Shown: positions 41,478 to 53,149 of the stretch, piece by piece
Layout: every line of letters begins with the position of its first letter
Numbering within the stretch: position 1 is the stretch's first letter
Source: Melieria omissa
Lineage: Eukaryota > Arthropoda > Insecta > Diptera > Ulidiidae
Direction: 5' to 3'
Assembly: GCA_963971225.1 (NCBI GenBank)
Contig: OZ020268.1
Location: 35,551,848 to 35,615,847 of the forward strand
DNA length: 64,000 nucleotides
The notes under the pieces: generated by a model
What the model was told of the DNA's origin: nothing
Seen by the model: the letters and a program-made list of their open reading frames with translations, nothing else
Database searches by the model: none
Made by a program: the position numbers and the translations under genes

Positions 41478-42408
41478 ATGGATTTAACTCGTGAACATTT
41501 TCGAGCATCTATTTTTTACGATTTCCGAAGTAAATTAACAACCATGCTTCGATCGCCTTCATTCCACATTTGGTGATGAAGCACCAACCCTCAAGACCAT
41601 TTATAACTGGTTTCACGAATTCAAGCGTGGTCTCCGTTCGCTCCAGGACGAATTTCGTTAAGGTCTTCCAAAATCGGTCATTGTGCCAGAAACGATCGAT
41701 GCCGTGCGTGAACTGATAATGAAAGATCGTCATGTGACATACCATGAGATAGGGGCATCCTCGAGCATTAGTTCCACAGTCAAGCATTCGATATTGCATG
41801 AACATTTGGCTGTCGGAAAGATTTTTTTCGTTGGATCCCGCATAATTTGGCAATCGCTCAAAGAAAGGCTCCTGTCGATTGATGCAAAGAAATGATGGAA
41901 AAATTCGATCGTGGTACTTCGAAAGGCGTTTATAAGATCGTGATAGCTAGCGAATTATGGATATATGCGTATGAGCCCGAAACAAAACAGCAATCGACCG
42001 TGTGGGTCTTCCAAGACGAGCCAAATCGAACACAAGTTGTTCGGGCACGCAGCACATCGAAGAAAATGGTCGCCCGTTTCTTCGGAAAAACTGATCATGT
42101 GGCAACTGCGCCGTTAGAGCAACGTAGAACGGTCAATTTTGAGCTGAAATACGGAAAAACAACCGCCGACGCCGAATCATTCTTTACCAGGACAATGCGC
42201 GCTCCACACATCGGCTCAAACAATCGCCTATTTGATCGACCAAAGCATCAATTTAATCTGTCATCCGCCATACAGCTCTGACCTAGCACCCAATGACTTA
42301 TTTTTATTCCCGCACATAAAAATAAAATTGCGTGGTCAACGATTTTCATCGCCAGAAGATGAAGCACTCAAAGACCAGGTTTTGGAGGTGTCTCAATTCG
42401 TCAATTAG
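41478..42408 (+). pseudogene. Mariner transposase, degraded
   Basis: It starts MDLTREHFRASIFYDF at 41478, loses frame, then continues as PETIDAVRELIMKDRHVTYH and KFDRGTSKGVYKIVIASELW, IYAYEPETKQQSTVWVFQDE and PLEQRRTVNFE. The first catalytic Asp region (usually GDESW) reads ASELW, so the Asp is lost. The end around 42240-42408 (LAPNDLFLFPHIKIK-like, then SPEDEALKDQVLEV) is in yet another frame and stops early at 42406. Confidence 0.8.
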
Positions 42409-42412
42409 ATAA

Positions 42413-43510
42413 TATAAATCTTCAAAGAGTATACTTTGAAAAGCAATAAAACCATCTTTGATGATAACAAAGTGCATTTTCATCCCTTTTGAAAAAATAT
42501 AAAAGGCAATCCTCGTATAACTTGTTGCCATTTTGAATGTAATCCCCTTATAGTAATGCTTCTCATAGAAACCTCGTCCCTTCCACAAGCTTCTCTTGAG
42601 GTAAAAGCTGCTTGCCAGAAAAATCGTGTATCATAGACAGCTTCCTACGCGTCACTATCGATGTTTGTGGCCTGAAGTTGTCCTGAGGGAACACAGTTCC
42701 TCTTCTATTAGCCAAAGCTGGCCACTTCTGAGCGATTATTTTCTTCAGACGGTCCAATTGTTGGCAGTACAGGCTCAAATTAAGAGTTTGGTCGCAGAGA
42801 GCAGTTAAAAGTAGATAACTCCACTAAACGCTCAGCAAAATTCTTGATCGTCAGTCATGGCTTGAACACCGTTTGGTCGACGGTTTTCACGTGAAGAGAT
42901 CATAAGTGATCCACTGTTCATGACTAGATGCCAGCCACATCAAAAATGGTTTGATTTTGTTGCAATTCGCAGATCGAAATTCGGTTAATGAGAGGTTAAC
43001 TCGTGTAGCGCTCATACATTGATATTTTTTGTATCCATTTTTATTCGAGTGGTTTCAAAAGGTTTTTTGTGCAATGTTTAATTCCCGAGCAATTGAAACA
43101 GTGCTTGCATGATGGTCGAAATCGATAATGTTCATGTTTTTATCGACATTTTCAACAAGTGGCCTTCCAGAGCGTAGTGCATTGTTGGAAAAAAAAATAA
43201 CTGGAACGGAATCGTCCCAACTAAAATTACTGGTGATTGCCGTTTACACTATTGAGAATACATTTTTAGCCACCTAACTAGCTTCCGTTGTTGCTTTTAT
43301 CAAAGAAAAACTTAAAAAATATGGTGTTTTTCTCTTTGCAAGTGTGCGAATTTGAGGCAAGCTCAAACAAAACCGAGTCAAGCAACCACTAACCTGTCTG
43401 AAAAGTTTGTCTAGTACGAAGTTTTGTCTTTTTGACGCCTTGTAGTGTAATCCGATCGCACTTAAAAGCGCAAGACACAGATTGCTTAAAGCATCTATTG
43501 GAAATAGGGG
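42413..43510 (-). pseudogene. Second mariner remnant, opposite strand
   Basis: The minus-strand frame 42778-42563 includes LYCQQLDRLKKIIAQKWP and ALANRRGTVFPQDNFRPQTS, the mariner segment around the second catalytic Asp (QDN is kept; ARPH has become FRPQ). Upstream parts near 43080-43180 correspond to the helix-turn-helix region in broken frames. It abuts the + strand mariner remnant almost directly. Confidence 0.7.
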
Positions 43511-43629
43511 ATTTTTTTACTGCATCTTATACTCAGCGTTGTGAATCTGGAAGGCCTATTTTAGAATATATAGAGACATTTTAGTTATCGAGTTTTATTT
43601 CTATGCTAAGCACTATTTTGGCTTAAGAC

Positions 43630-43730
43630 GAGCCATCACGCAGGGGATATCCTTATTAATGCTATAACATGTGTTCAAGAAGGTTTCAAAGTTTAGGGAA
43701 AAGGGTTTCAAATTACTTTTTTATGGGTAT
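43630..43730 (-). mobile_element. LINE 3'-end scrap
   Basis: The stretch 'acgcaggggat...ccttattaatgc' and the following 90 bases resemble the 3' end of the LINE at 24525-24615, in the same orientation. Confidence 0.6.
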
Positions 43731-45013
43731 CAGTAAATGGTTTATCTACAGTTTGCAGTAGTTGCCTTTCTTAACTTAAGCTCCTCATTAAAACTGCTCA
43801 TATCAGTCATCATCATCACCATTGCCATATACATTCCATACATACTATACATACACTGCTCTGGTACAAATGCACTCGCATCTACATATCTTCGTATTTA
43901 CATACACCACAAATATGCGTTCACACATACAAACAAACATGCTCCCAAAATAATATACTTTGTATATTCACAAAACATTTTCTTGTTTCTTCCAATTTAA
44001 ATAATTTCAGAAACAAAAAGGTGAATAAGTTTGAAACACTGCCAGTGGTAAAACAAATTCAGATTTCTCTAAATTATTGTGTATTTATTATAAATAAGTG
44101 TGAACTGCTCTCTATACGTGTCTGTAAAATGTTTCAGAAACTTAATATTGTTGTTAATATTTCCTATAACACTTATTAACAATGAATATAACAAGTAATA
44201 AGTAATCACATTAAATACAAATAGTGTACAGTCGTTGTCACATAAATAATTCGACCCCAACTGATAACGTCGTACTATGTACTATATAACAAAAGAAAAC
44301 ATTGAAAATAAATACATACAAATTTTATCTTATAACTAAATCATTTTGCTATGAGCCAAATATAAGTTTGATTAGTTTTGTGTGTGTTGTAATTGTTATG
44401 TAAAAACGTTGTAAATTAGGCCAATACAGATTGTTGTATGAAATAGGCACTTGAAGAGTGTTGTTGTGAAGCTAGCAGAAATTGTAGTTTTTATAAGTAT
44501 TAGTGGGAAATTGTATGGCCCACAAAACGCACAGTGAAAAAAAATTATGTCATAGCAAACTACACAAGTTTGTAAATAGTTGAAAATCAGCTGAAGTTTG
44601 TAGAACAATTGAATTGATGGATTGGTGCATGAGAAATAAGGAAATGTTGGGCTGCAGCTTGTGGTAACAACATCAAGCTGACAGTGATTTTTGTTGGTAA
44701 ATTTTTATATATGGAACTTAATAATTTACAGAAAGCAAACACTGTAGTTGGTAGTTTGCTGGGAGTTTTGTATTTTCATTACCAAATGAACATATAAATA
44801 AGTTTTCAATGAGCTTCAAGCCAAATGGCATGAAGTCGAATTCAAATGTAAGCCTGGAGGTGCATTATTACTTTGAAACTGTATGAAAAAGTATGGTATT
44901 TGTTGGTCAATTCGACTAACGATGCACTTCCAGAATTAAGAAAGTGTAGAAGTAAAAGGAAATGTAATGAAAGTTGAAATCGAAATCAAAGTGATGCCAT
45001 TGCTGCCTAATAA

Positions 45014-45712
45014 CACTGTACAACACAAACAAAATGACAAGGTTCTGACAACGGATTCTCGTAGAGGGGACCAAAAAAAATATACATGTTTTGGCGTTTT
45101 GAAAGTATACGTCTGGATTTTTTTTAGGGGGGCTCAAAGTTTTCCCTTTTTTGCATATTCTTATGGTGAATAGGCATACAAAAACCATGTAACCTCACAT
45201 TTTAGATATATAATGTGTTCAGCAATTAGGTGTAAAACACTACGGGGAACATTTTTGTGGAACATTTTAACCCTGTAGCTCCTATTTTTATGGGTCAATT
45301 TGACCCTTATTTTCTAAAATGCCAAAAATGTCCTGTAAACCAGGACTTTTTATGGACAAAATGCACCACGAAAATATTTGCCATAAAATTCTACTATAGG
45401 TCTCTGAACACATCAAGGCTCAGAAATTAACTTGAACGCCAGAATTAAGCCAAAATTGGTATTAAAATGTCCTACACAACTTGCACGTGGATTAGCAGAT
45501 GGAAGGGTAACCAATATTCCAGAAAACAATGGGAGGCGAGAACTGAAGGAACATTAGGCGAGCAAACAAAAAAAAAATTTGTACAACCATCACATATAAA
45601 ACTTAACTTAAACTTTCAAAACGCCGATTCACGTATATTTTTTTTTGGCCCCTCTACGAGAATCCGTTGTCAGAACCTTATTATTTAAAAAATTTCATTT
45701 TGTTGTGCATTG
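45014..45712. mobile_element. MITE, copy 2, with long terminal inverted repeats
   Basis: The left end, 45014-45106 (CACTGTACAACACAAACAAA, with GGTTCTGACAACGGATTCTC), is inverted at 45611-45712 (GAGAATCCGTTGTCAGAACC, with TGTTGTGCATTG). The arms are therefore about 95 bases. The body is shared with 8594-9133, except for an unrelated stretch at about 45475-45600. Confidence 0.8.
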
Positions 45713-46299
45713 TAATCAGTCGGAAATTGAGGTTGCATAATAAATTTCGATTCCATATCGCACACCCACTTCAAAAGTGACACAATTCAACATTTTAAAT
45801 TTTCGGGTTTATGAGCTCAGCATATTTTGTTGTTGTCGTTGTGGTTGTCGAGAAGTTTAATGCTATTTGATCGCTGCAGCTCAATGCAAAAGAGTCGTAA
45901 TTCAAATTGTGACACTTTTGACGAAATAAATTTTTGTTGAACTTAATTTTAGGTAAAGTTGTTACAAGTTTAGTGTATATTTTCAGATAAAAAAATTAAT
46001 TTCGAATTTTCAAAATTTTTCTTTCAACTTTTTAACTGTTATTTATAATTTTTAAATTTAGAAAAAGTAATACAACTCAAAATAATTCGGTAATTATTGA
46101 ATTGAAATACCATCCAAAAAACTCACAACTCAAAATTTTGGATTTTCTAGTGTAAAACTAAAAAAATATTTATGTTTAATTTATCCTAAAGCATAATCTG
46201 TAGGGTAAGGGTTAGGTTAGGGTTAATGTGCTCAGTTTTTTGCGTTTCCTGAAAAATTTAAAATTTTGAGTTGTGTCACTTTTGTAGTGGGTGTGCGAT

Positions 46300-46455
46300 A
46301 TGTGGTCTACACTCTCTTCGGGCTTCTAAATGGGCTTCTGAGGCCTCCGAGTGTGGTCTATACTTTCTTCATGCATCTAAATGGGATTCTGAGGCCTCCA
46401 AGTGTACTTGCTGAAAAATCAGCAAGCTGTCTGTCTTACCTAACCTAACCTAACC
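46300..46455 (+). mobile_element. LINE 3'-end fragment with CTAAC repeats
   Basis: A block with 'cttctaaatgggcttctgaggcctccgag' (46318 onward) is repeated as 'catctaaatgggattctgaggcctccaag' (46372 onward), then CTGTCTGTCTTACC and CTAACCTAACCTAACC. It resembles 16080-16155. Confidence 0.6.
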
Positions 46456-47670
46456 AACTTTCATATGAAACTCTCTAAACAATTCAATGTTTAACTTTGT
46501 CTTTCAGAAGGCACTCAATCGATACTTCTTACTAAAGCTATTTAATCTTGTTACAAGAATGTTCACTCAAAATATTCTTTCATGCAGCCACTGGCTGCTT
46601 TGGGTTCATTTTAATACAACAATTTTTTTTCTAGCGAACTTTGTACAAATAATTTCTAGACATTTGAACTAATTAAAGTGAATTAGCTACACATTCGTTT
46701 ATGTATCATATAATTCATAGAAATGTACTCATAAGCTCACAATCGTCGACAACACGTAATTGCACATTCACGCCACCACACACTGTGTGAATTTACATGT
46801 CTAGCTGTAAGATCCTCACAACCCACTTGCACACATTGTACCATATTCAGCACTCACACACTCGCATTGTGTGCTCCGTATGGCATTTTTAGTGTAAAAA
46901 GCATTTCGTTCGGCGCTTCTCTGTTTGCTGTTGTGTAGTCGGTAAGTGGGCTCGAGCCATTTCGCGCAGACAATCGGTAAGTACGCCATTGAAATCGCCA
47001 TCTTGCGGGAGCGCTGCCGTCACCCAATGCACGCCATGGCCTGCTTGCAACGCATCCTCTTGCTTTTGCTATGTCCTTGCATGTGTTTTTACAACTGCCG
47101 CCCGCTGTTTGTTTGGCTTATAAATAGTATGTAATGTATATGAAATCTACTATTATTCTGTGTTTCTGTCCTAAAGCATTCGTTTGATTTCGATTTGATT
47201 TTGATTTGGCGTAATTATCATAATTTAGAAGACCTTCTTTATTTTTGGTATATATATTAAAAAAATAAAATAAATATGGGACAAGAAAACGGAAGCCACA
47301 TTAGCGTTTTAGCAGATCTAGCTTCAGTTTAGTGCGCAGAGCTGTTCATTGGCCTTTGTCTAGCGTTATCGCCAATTCGAAACAAGCAAAATGAAGTCGA
47401 AATTGTCAGCTGATTTAGTGTACCCGCAAACCTAGCAGTATAAGTAGTAACCAGATGTTTCAATGTTACGTATTTAACCCTGCATTAATCCTTTTGAAAC
47501 CATTTGAAGATATGTTAATGTTTCGGTAAAGTTACATACATATACTATATATATATACATTACTTAATATTGTGATCCATAACTAATAACTTACTCGTAA
47601 ATGGCATCTACGCTTGCAAGGACTTTTCCTAACAATTCTCTTTGTATTCGTGCAACGCAAACGCGTTTAG

Positions 47671-47792
47671 ATGCTGGAACTGCAGGACGCATCGCGACAT
47701 CCATCTCAGGAATCGCTGGCCGGTGCCGATGCTGGTCATTTACATCCTGGGCACGCGTTTCAAAATGGCCATCGCCGTTCGCCGAGTTTAAG
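47671..47792 (+). CDS. cac: cac alternative tail exon B, start of the distal C-terminus
   Basis: The exon has 40 codons plus two bases: MLELQDASRHPSQESLAGAD, then a His-rich stretch (AGHLHPGHAFQNGHRR) and SPSL plus AG. The acceptor is ACGCGTTTAG and the donor GTAATT. It joins the IQ exon in phase 0 (P|M) and the next exon in phase 2. MLELQDASRHPSQES agrees with the fly cac tail as I remember it, so this is probably the usual path. The region is cytoplasmic and looks disordered. Confidence 0.93.
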
Positions 47793-47922
47793 GTAATTTG
47801 AAAAGCTTTCAGATGTGATAACGCCTTGAATTGGTATTCGAAACGTTGTCAATACTCGTTATTGCAATCAAAAATTTCGCTCGCTAACAATGCCACATGT
47901 TGTATTCGCCATACTAAAATAG
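47793..47922. other. Short cac intron (130 bp)
   Basis: GTAATT to AAAATAG. Extending to the second acceptor at 47945-47946 makes it 154 bp. Confidence 0.85.
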
Positions 47923-48086
47923 ACATAACGGATCTCCATTGACCAGATCTCCAAGTCCTAGACGGCGAGGCCATCAATACATACATCATGATATTGGGTT
48001 CTCCGATACCGTATCTAATGTTGTAGAGATGGTCAAGGAGACCCGTCATCCCAGGCACGGATACGGGCATCCGCGTTATCCAAGAG
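47923..48086 (+). CDS. cac: cac tail exon with two in-frame acceptors
   Basis: The exon has one base, 54 codons and one base. It reads HNGSPLTRSPSPRRRGHQ, then YIHHDIGFSDTVSNVVEMV and KETRHPRHGYGHPRYPR, plus G. The acceptor AAAATAG at 47921-47922 gives the residues HNGSPLTR that agree with the fly protein. A second AG at 47945-47946 would start the exon at 47947 in the same phase and remove just those eight residues. The donor is GTACTG. The segment is basic, with SPSP and RRR runs that may be phosphorylation sites (inference). Confidence 0.93.
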
Positions 48087-50686
48087 GTACTGTTATTTAT
48101 TTCTATATCTACGTGCTACCCTACACCTTTATATTTCTCTTTTCACTTAACATTTCCTCTTCCATTATGCAATATAAATATTTAACTTTTATTATTATTA
48201 TTGTTCTGAGTGTCGAACCCAACTGATTTCAATTCCAACTATTACGAATATTTAGTACGTGATTATGCAGTTTCAGTTTGAACATTTGATTTGACGTGCT
48301 TCTTTCCACGATAACTACATATATACTTTTCCTCGATTTAAACATACTTACATATATATAAATGTTTTATGGTTTCTCTGTTCCCTGTTCATTTGCAAGG
48401 CATGTTGAAATTGTTATGGATATTAACACATTGATGACTTACACTTGAAAATGAAATACATACATTGAGTACTTAGTCCATACTTCTCATACTCTTCATA
48501 AAATATAATGAGACAAAACAAAACTAATTATGAAAAATGCTACTGTAGTGCAAAATGTACAAGGACCGTGAACTACGCAGCAACGCAACAATACGAAGAA
48601 CACTTTCTGTTGTTGATCATTCATGTAACTGTAGCAACAAATAGTAAATTTCATCTTAGTACCCACATCCACTTGTAACACATGTTGTTAGAAAAATGCT
48701 ACTCTTTTATGACGAAAAGTTTTCATCACACAGTTTTCATCAAAAACATTAACTTACTCGAATTATTTACCCAAACTTTGGCCAGTAGACGCGTGCGTAT
48801 GCATTTCTTTGAAATTCCCCAACTAACAACTGATTTCAACGAGCGGAAAACAAACAGTTTTACCATCAGAACTGAGTTCAAGCTTTCAACTAAGTTCAAG
48901 CTTTTGTAAGCTTTTCCGTTTGCGCGGTATATCTCATGCCAAATTGTTCAATGTATTTTCACCCATACATAGGGAATGTGCCCACAGTTTAAATTGTTTT
49001 TCATTCCATACAAGGACAAAAATGTTTGGCAATTAGCAACATTTGAATGCTGCCAATAACAATAATGTCCATCTATTTTTAATGATTTCATTTCCTTTTC
49101 GAATAACCAGTGTGATTGAGTGTGTGAAAGGTCTAAAACATTTATCGCAGCAAGTGTGATCCTAAGCGTACAATTCGACTTTTTTCTATAACGACAACTT
49201 TTGCACAAATTTTATGAACAAATTAAATACGTTAGGATTTTGCAAGGAAAATGTTGAACGCTTTGAATGCTTTTCTTCACAATTAATCTACTCTAAACTT
49301 ATCTCAGCCGCCGTAGCTCAGCTGGCTAGTGTGTTGCGCCGCGAGTCAAATGCGACGCTCGAACCCAGGTTCAAGACTCCGTTGCTGCTAACACCGAAAA
49401 AAAGAAAAACAACAATTTTTCTTTCGGCGGCTTTCTTTCGTCCTCTCAGCAGGAAATGGCAAAACTCTGAGAGTAAAAATTGCCTATGAAAAAGCTCCCA
49501 ACTCGCCGTTCGGAATGGGCATAAAACTGTAGGTCCCTTTCAACCTTCTAAAAACATTCGCACGCACAACATGGATGGTTGCGGGTAGCTCTAGGCCCTA
49601 GTCTCGTAATCGGACTGTCGTGCCAGTCAAGAAAAAGATGAAACTTATCTCAACTTGATCTAATATTTACAACCGAAATATGAGCGAAATAGGCCTTCGA
49701 GTAGAGTCAATGACAAGGAGCAAAACCTGATTCATAAAAGTACAATTATGGTTTTTGCTACTTGCCATCTTCTCCTAAATTTCTGTGTCCATTGTGCTTC
49801 AATGTATTTTTATTAGTAAAAACTATTAAAAAATTATATAATTATATTTTCATTATTATTGAAAAACGCATAACTAGCAGATGGAATTAATATCCCCTCT
49901 ACCATCAATTGAGTAGTAAAAAACAATTTTAAGCTGTATCCCAACTAGTTCAAAGTCGTTCAAAGTCGTTCATTTCGTGAGTTCAATAATGAAATTTCTC
50001 ATCTATCCCAAATTAAATAGTTCTATTTGTATTAGACTAGAATGCATCAGTCCCAAATTTATACAAATCATATATCGTCGTTGTACACATAAATGTAGCA
50101 GTTGTTGTTGCATTTGTAAGTTCAAATTAATACTCATGTTAGTCGTAGGACCGTACCGAACCGAATTTTTAAGTCAACTTCCCCATACAATGAGTAGTAG
50201 TGAGATTTTTGCATATGCATTTTTTGTCTACTTTGTTCTTTGTGTTATTGTTTTTGCGTAGCCGTTTAGAGTCGAGTTGAATTCTAAGCAGGCATTACTG
50301 TGGAAAATTGTCATAAATTTCAAATACCTAATGTTTTGTATTTACTTAAATTCTATGAACTGAACATTCCTTTAACTTCTCTGTTTCTCTCTACTGTAAT
50401 CTACACGCAATGAAATGTCATTACATACTATACATATGCTACTACTTAAATACTTATATCCCTTCAAATGTATCAAACAGAAAAAAACTAAAACTAAAAA
50501 AAAAAAAACTAAAAAAATTATAAACTAAAAAACAGCAAGAATTGAAACAACAATCAATCAACAACACTGTATTTGTTTTCGATTTCCTTATCTATTTACT
50601 TTCACTAAAGAACTTTTTGTATGTATGTGTATATATCGATATGTATATGAACATTTTATTACCTACCACCTATTGTTGTTGTATAG
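48087..50686. other. cac intron carrying a SINE
   Basis: AT-rich; the SINE at 49307-49640 is the only feature recognised. The A-rich run near 50484-50545 is simple sequence. Confidence 0.6.
49307..49640 (+). mobile_element. tRNA-derived SINE with perfect 12-bp target duplication
   Basis: The head reads GCCGCCGTAGCTCAGCTGGC, with an A box (TAGCTCAGCTGG) and, about 45 bases on, a B box (GGTTCAAGACTCC), the internal RNA polymerase III promoter of tRNA genes. AAACTTATCTCA occurs at 49295-49306 and again at 49641-49652, exactly flanking the 334-bp body. The head is not a functional tRNA: the arms do not pair well and an unrelated body follows. The 3' end is GTCAAGAAAAAGATG. Confidence 0.9.
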
Positions 50687-50887
50687 GTTCATGGTCAGCA
50701 TCGACAAGTCCGGCCCGTTCGCCTTCGCCCTCTCGTTATGGTGGCCATATATCGCGCAGTAGGCGTACAGAACTGCCTTTTCCCACATATGGGACAACAA
50801 GTCTATGTCAAAGATCACGTTCGCCAAGTCCCGCTCGACTTCAGGAGATGCGTGAACGAGATAGACTTGGTTATGGGATTGATATGG
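50687..50887 (+). CDS. cac: cac tail exon, Ser/Arg/Pro-rich
   Basis: The exon has two bases, 66 codons and one base. The peptide begins SWSASTSPARSPSPSRYGGH and includes SRSRRTELPFPTYGTTSLCQ and RSRSPSPARLQEMRERDRLG, ending YGIDM plus G. The acceptor is TTGTTGTTGTATAG, a good pyrimidine tract, and the donor is GTACAC. SPxR and RSRSPSP repeats are typical of the fly cac tail. It is cytoplasmic and predicted disordered. Confidence 0.94.
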
Positions 50888-52208
50888 GTACACTTTCTCA
50901 ATTACATAATTCAAGCTAATCAAAACTTTCATCAAACCAGAAATGATATACAAAAAAAAACAATAAAATCAATAGTCTAAATTTTTAATAAACCGTTCTC
51001 TCATTCATCGCATCTTCTCATCTGTTGCGTTCGTACATGTACTAACAAACAAACAAAAGCATTACATCCCACACATTCACACATACAACATGTGCATACC
51101 AAACATACCGACGAGTCGCTACAACACGAGTCGTACGCGTATATGTTTTGTATAGATTCTCATAACACAATCATAATGTGTCGTCAGTGCGTTCATGTTT
51201 CAGTGTCTTTCTCGCTCTCATCATTTGGGCATCTCTTCATAAACCACTCGTACATACTTAATCATAGAATGTCTCTTGGTGTTTAATATTATGTTTTTAT
51301 TAATTTTTTTTGTCCTTAATTTACTTAACTTTTGTATTTGAATTTTCATGATATTATTTTCAAATTATTCACACTGCAAAATAAATGGTAGGATAGTTAG
51401 CCAATTCAAAATTGTATACGTATATTTGTGTTTGAGTTATTCAATGTACATGTGTATATAAGTACATATGTATGTATTAGGGCCAACAGACAAATTCATA
51501 GTATTTTGTATATGACAAGTCAGAGCTTTAATTTGTTGGACAGAAGACTTTTATAAATATCTGGTTGAGAGTATAAAACCCAATGTTAATCACTAATCAA
51601 TGGTCACCTTGAATCAGTAGTTAGTGCATTGTACCAGAGGTTTACGGGTTAGAATTGCAGCTACGACTCAGCTAAAAGCAAAATCTATGAAAACACACTT
51701 GCACAACGAATATTTGTGAGAAGTAAGTTCTTTATCTCGACCTCGAATTTTCAGTATTTACTGAAGTACAGGGGCGTAGCCAGCGCTTGGTCTAAAAAAA
51801 GTTTATAAAAAAAATTTTAATTACTTTTCAAATAAGTAAAATATGAAAATAAAAATGTTACATAGGTGCATTTAGATTGTTTAAAAGAGAAATTTGAATG
51901 AAATTTCACTTTGCAACGTTGTCATTTTTTACACTTTTATTGTGTCATAATCACAGTTTTAGCATGAAGTGCTACATTATTCCTTAATGCGTCGAAATTC
52001 TTAAAAATTCATCATGAAAAACTGTCTTCGGTTCTTCAACTTTTCGTAAGCTGCAAAATATTTTTAGTCAAAATGATGGTTGAAAATTTTTTGGCTGAAC
52101 GATTTAGGAAAAACTATGTAAATTTAAGAGGAAACTTACAGTTTTAAAACATAAAATTAGAACGCCAGTCTTAAGTTTTGAACATTACGTCTAAGACTTT
52201 ACATGGAA

Positions 52209-52403
52209 CAGTGTTGCCACTAGAAAATTTTTTTTCCGACCAAACTTCTGACCAAATCTGGCGCGACCGACCAAATAAAAAATGTTCGTTACCTTTAAAG
52301 TCTTTTTAAATTAAAATTTTATTTCTTTGAATACATTTTGTATACTAACGAAAATATATTCACAGCACAAAACGGACCGAAAAGGCCAGAAGCGGCAACT
52401 CTG
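52209..52403. mobile_element. hAT-type MITE
   Basis: The termini CAGTGTTGCC and GGCAACTCTG are inverted repeats with one mismatch, typical of hAT elements. They are flanked by 8-base near-identical direct repeats (ACATGGAA at 52201-52208, ATATGGAA at 52404-52411), the duplication length of hAT. The 195-bp body is AT-rich and non-coding. Confidence 0.7.
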
Positions 52404-52740
52404 ATATGGAATAAATTTCATATTTTTGTCTAAAGAGCACGAATCAATATCATTAACTAAATAGCGACTAGCGTGGCTGTATGGTTACACTTAACAGACA
52501 CTCAAAAAATGTTAGTTTTCAATAATTTTTCATATTAAAATGCTTAAAATATATATGATCGCATAATTCAAAATAAATAATTTCAGCACATTCGGGTTAA
52601 GTATTCTTCAACTCATCGTGCTTGCCAAATTATGTTTCATAAGGCCTCGAGTCAAAAACGACTTTTCATTGCTGTATTGCTGTATTTACTAACAAAAACC
52701 CAAAAAACAAAAACAAAACAAAACAAAAAACTAAAAAAGA

Positions 52741-52965
52741 CCCCGCACCTTGGGTAAAGATTCCTGACCGACCTGGCTTGCGCGGCGAAATCTCGAATCT
52801 GCTCTCCTTCATTAAGAGGTCGAACTGGTTTCCTCTTGACTGAGACTATTAGTTAGCTCCGGAATACCTTACGAAGGGATTCACAATGGGTCATTTTGGC
52901 CTTCGAGTGGAAGAGCGGTCCTGCCGCACACATCCTTCCCTACCTAACCTTACCTAACCTACTAA
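52741..52965 (+). mobile_element. LINE 3'-end fragment
   Basis: It is close in sequence to 37340-37530 (GATTCCTGACCGACCTGGCT, TGCTCTCCTTCATTAAGAG, GACTGAGACTATT, GCGGTCCTGCCGCACA) and ends in CCTACCTAACCTTACCTAAC. Confidence 0.8.
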
Positions 52966-53149
52966 CAAAATATTTACAACTTTGATTGGAAACTGGACGT
53001 TTGCAACGAAAAATACAAAACGGTTTAAAATTCCTGATTCATTAATTCAATTGTTTACTAAATGTGAAATATTTGTTTTACTAGTTTTACAATTCCAAAG
53101 TGATTAGTGGGCTTTAGCACCCAAATTCCACTTCCCATGGCTACGCCCC

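Larger units (their letters stand above)
40228..47670. other. cac intron between the alternative tail exons
   Basis: It contains a LINE tail (40300-40960), two mariner remnants (41478-42408 and 42413-43510), a LINE 3' scrap (43630-43730), a MITE (45014-45712) and a LINE tail (46300-46455). The stretches 43740-44990 and 46460-47670 show nothing that I recognise. Confidence 0.6.

Noticed and set aside
46946..47134. 62-codon plus-strand frame between GTAAGT sites, as an extra cac exon
   Set aside because: Not similar to the channel, and phases do not fit the flanking exons.
47601..47801. 66-codon frame over the tail exon in a shifted frame
   Set aside because: It is the out-of-frame reading of exon 47671-47792; the phase-0 reading matches the channel tail and the full splice path.
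49307..49390. Functional tRNA gene
   Set aside because: A and B boxes are present, but the arms do not pair as a cloverleaf and the unit is the head of a SINE with target duplications.
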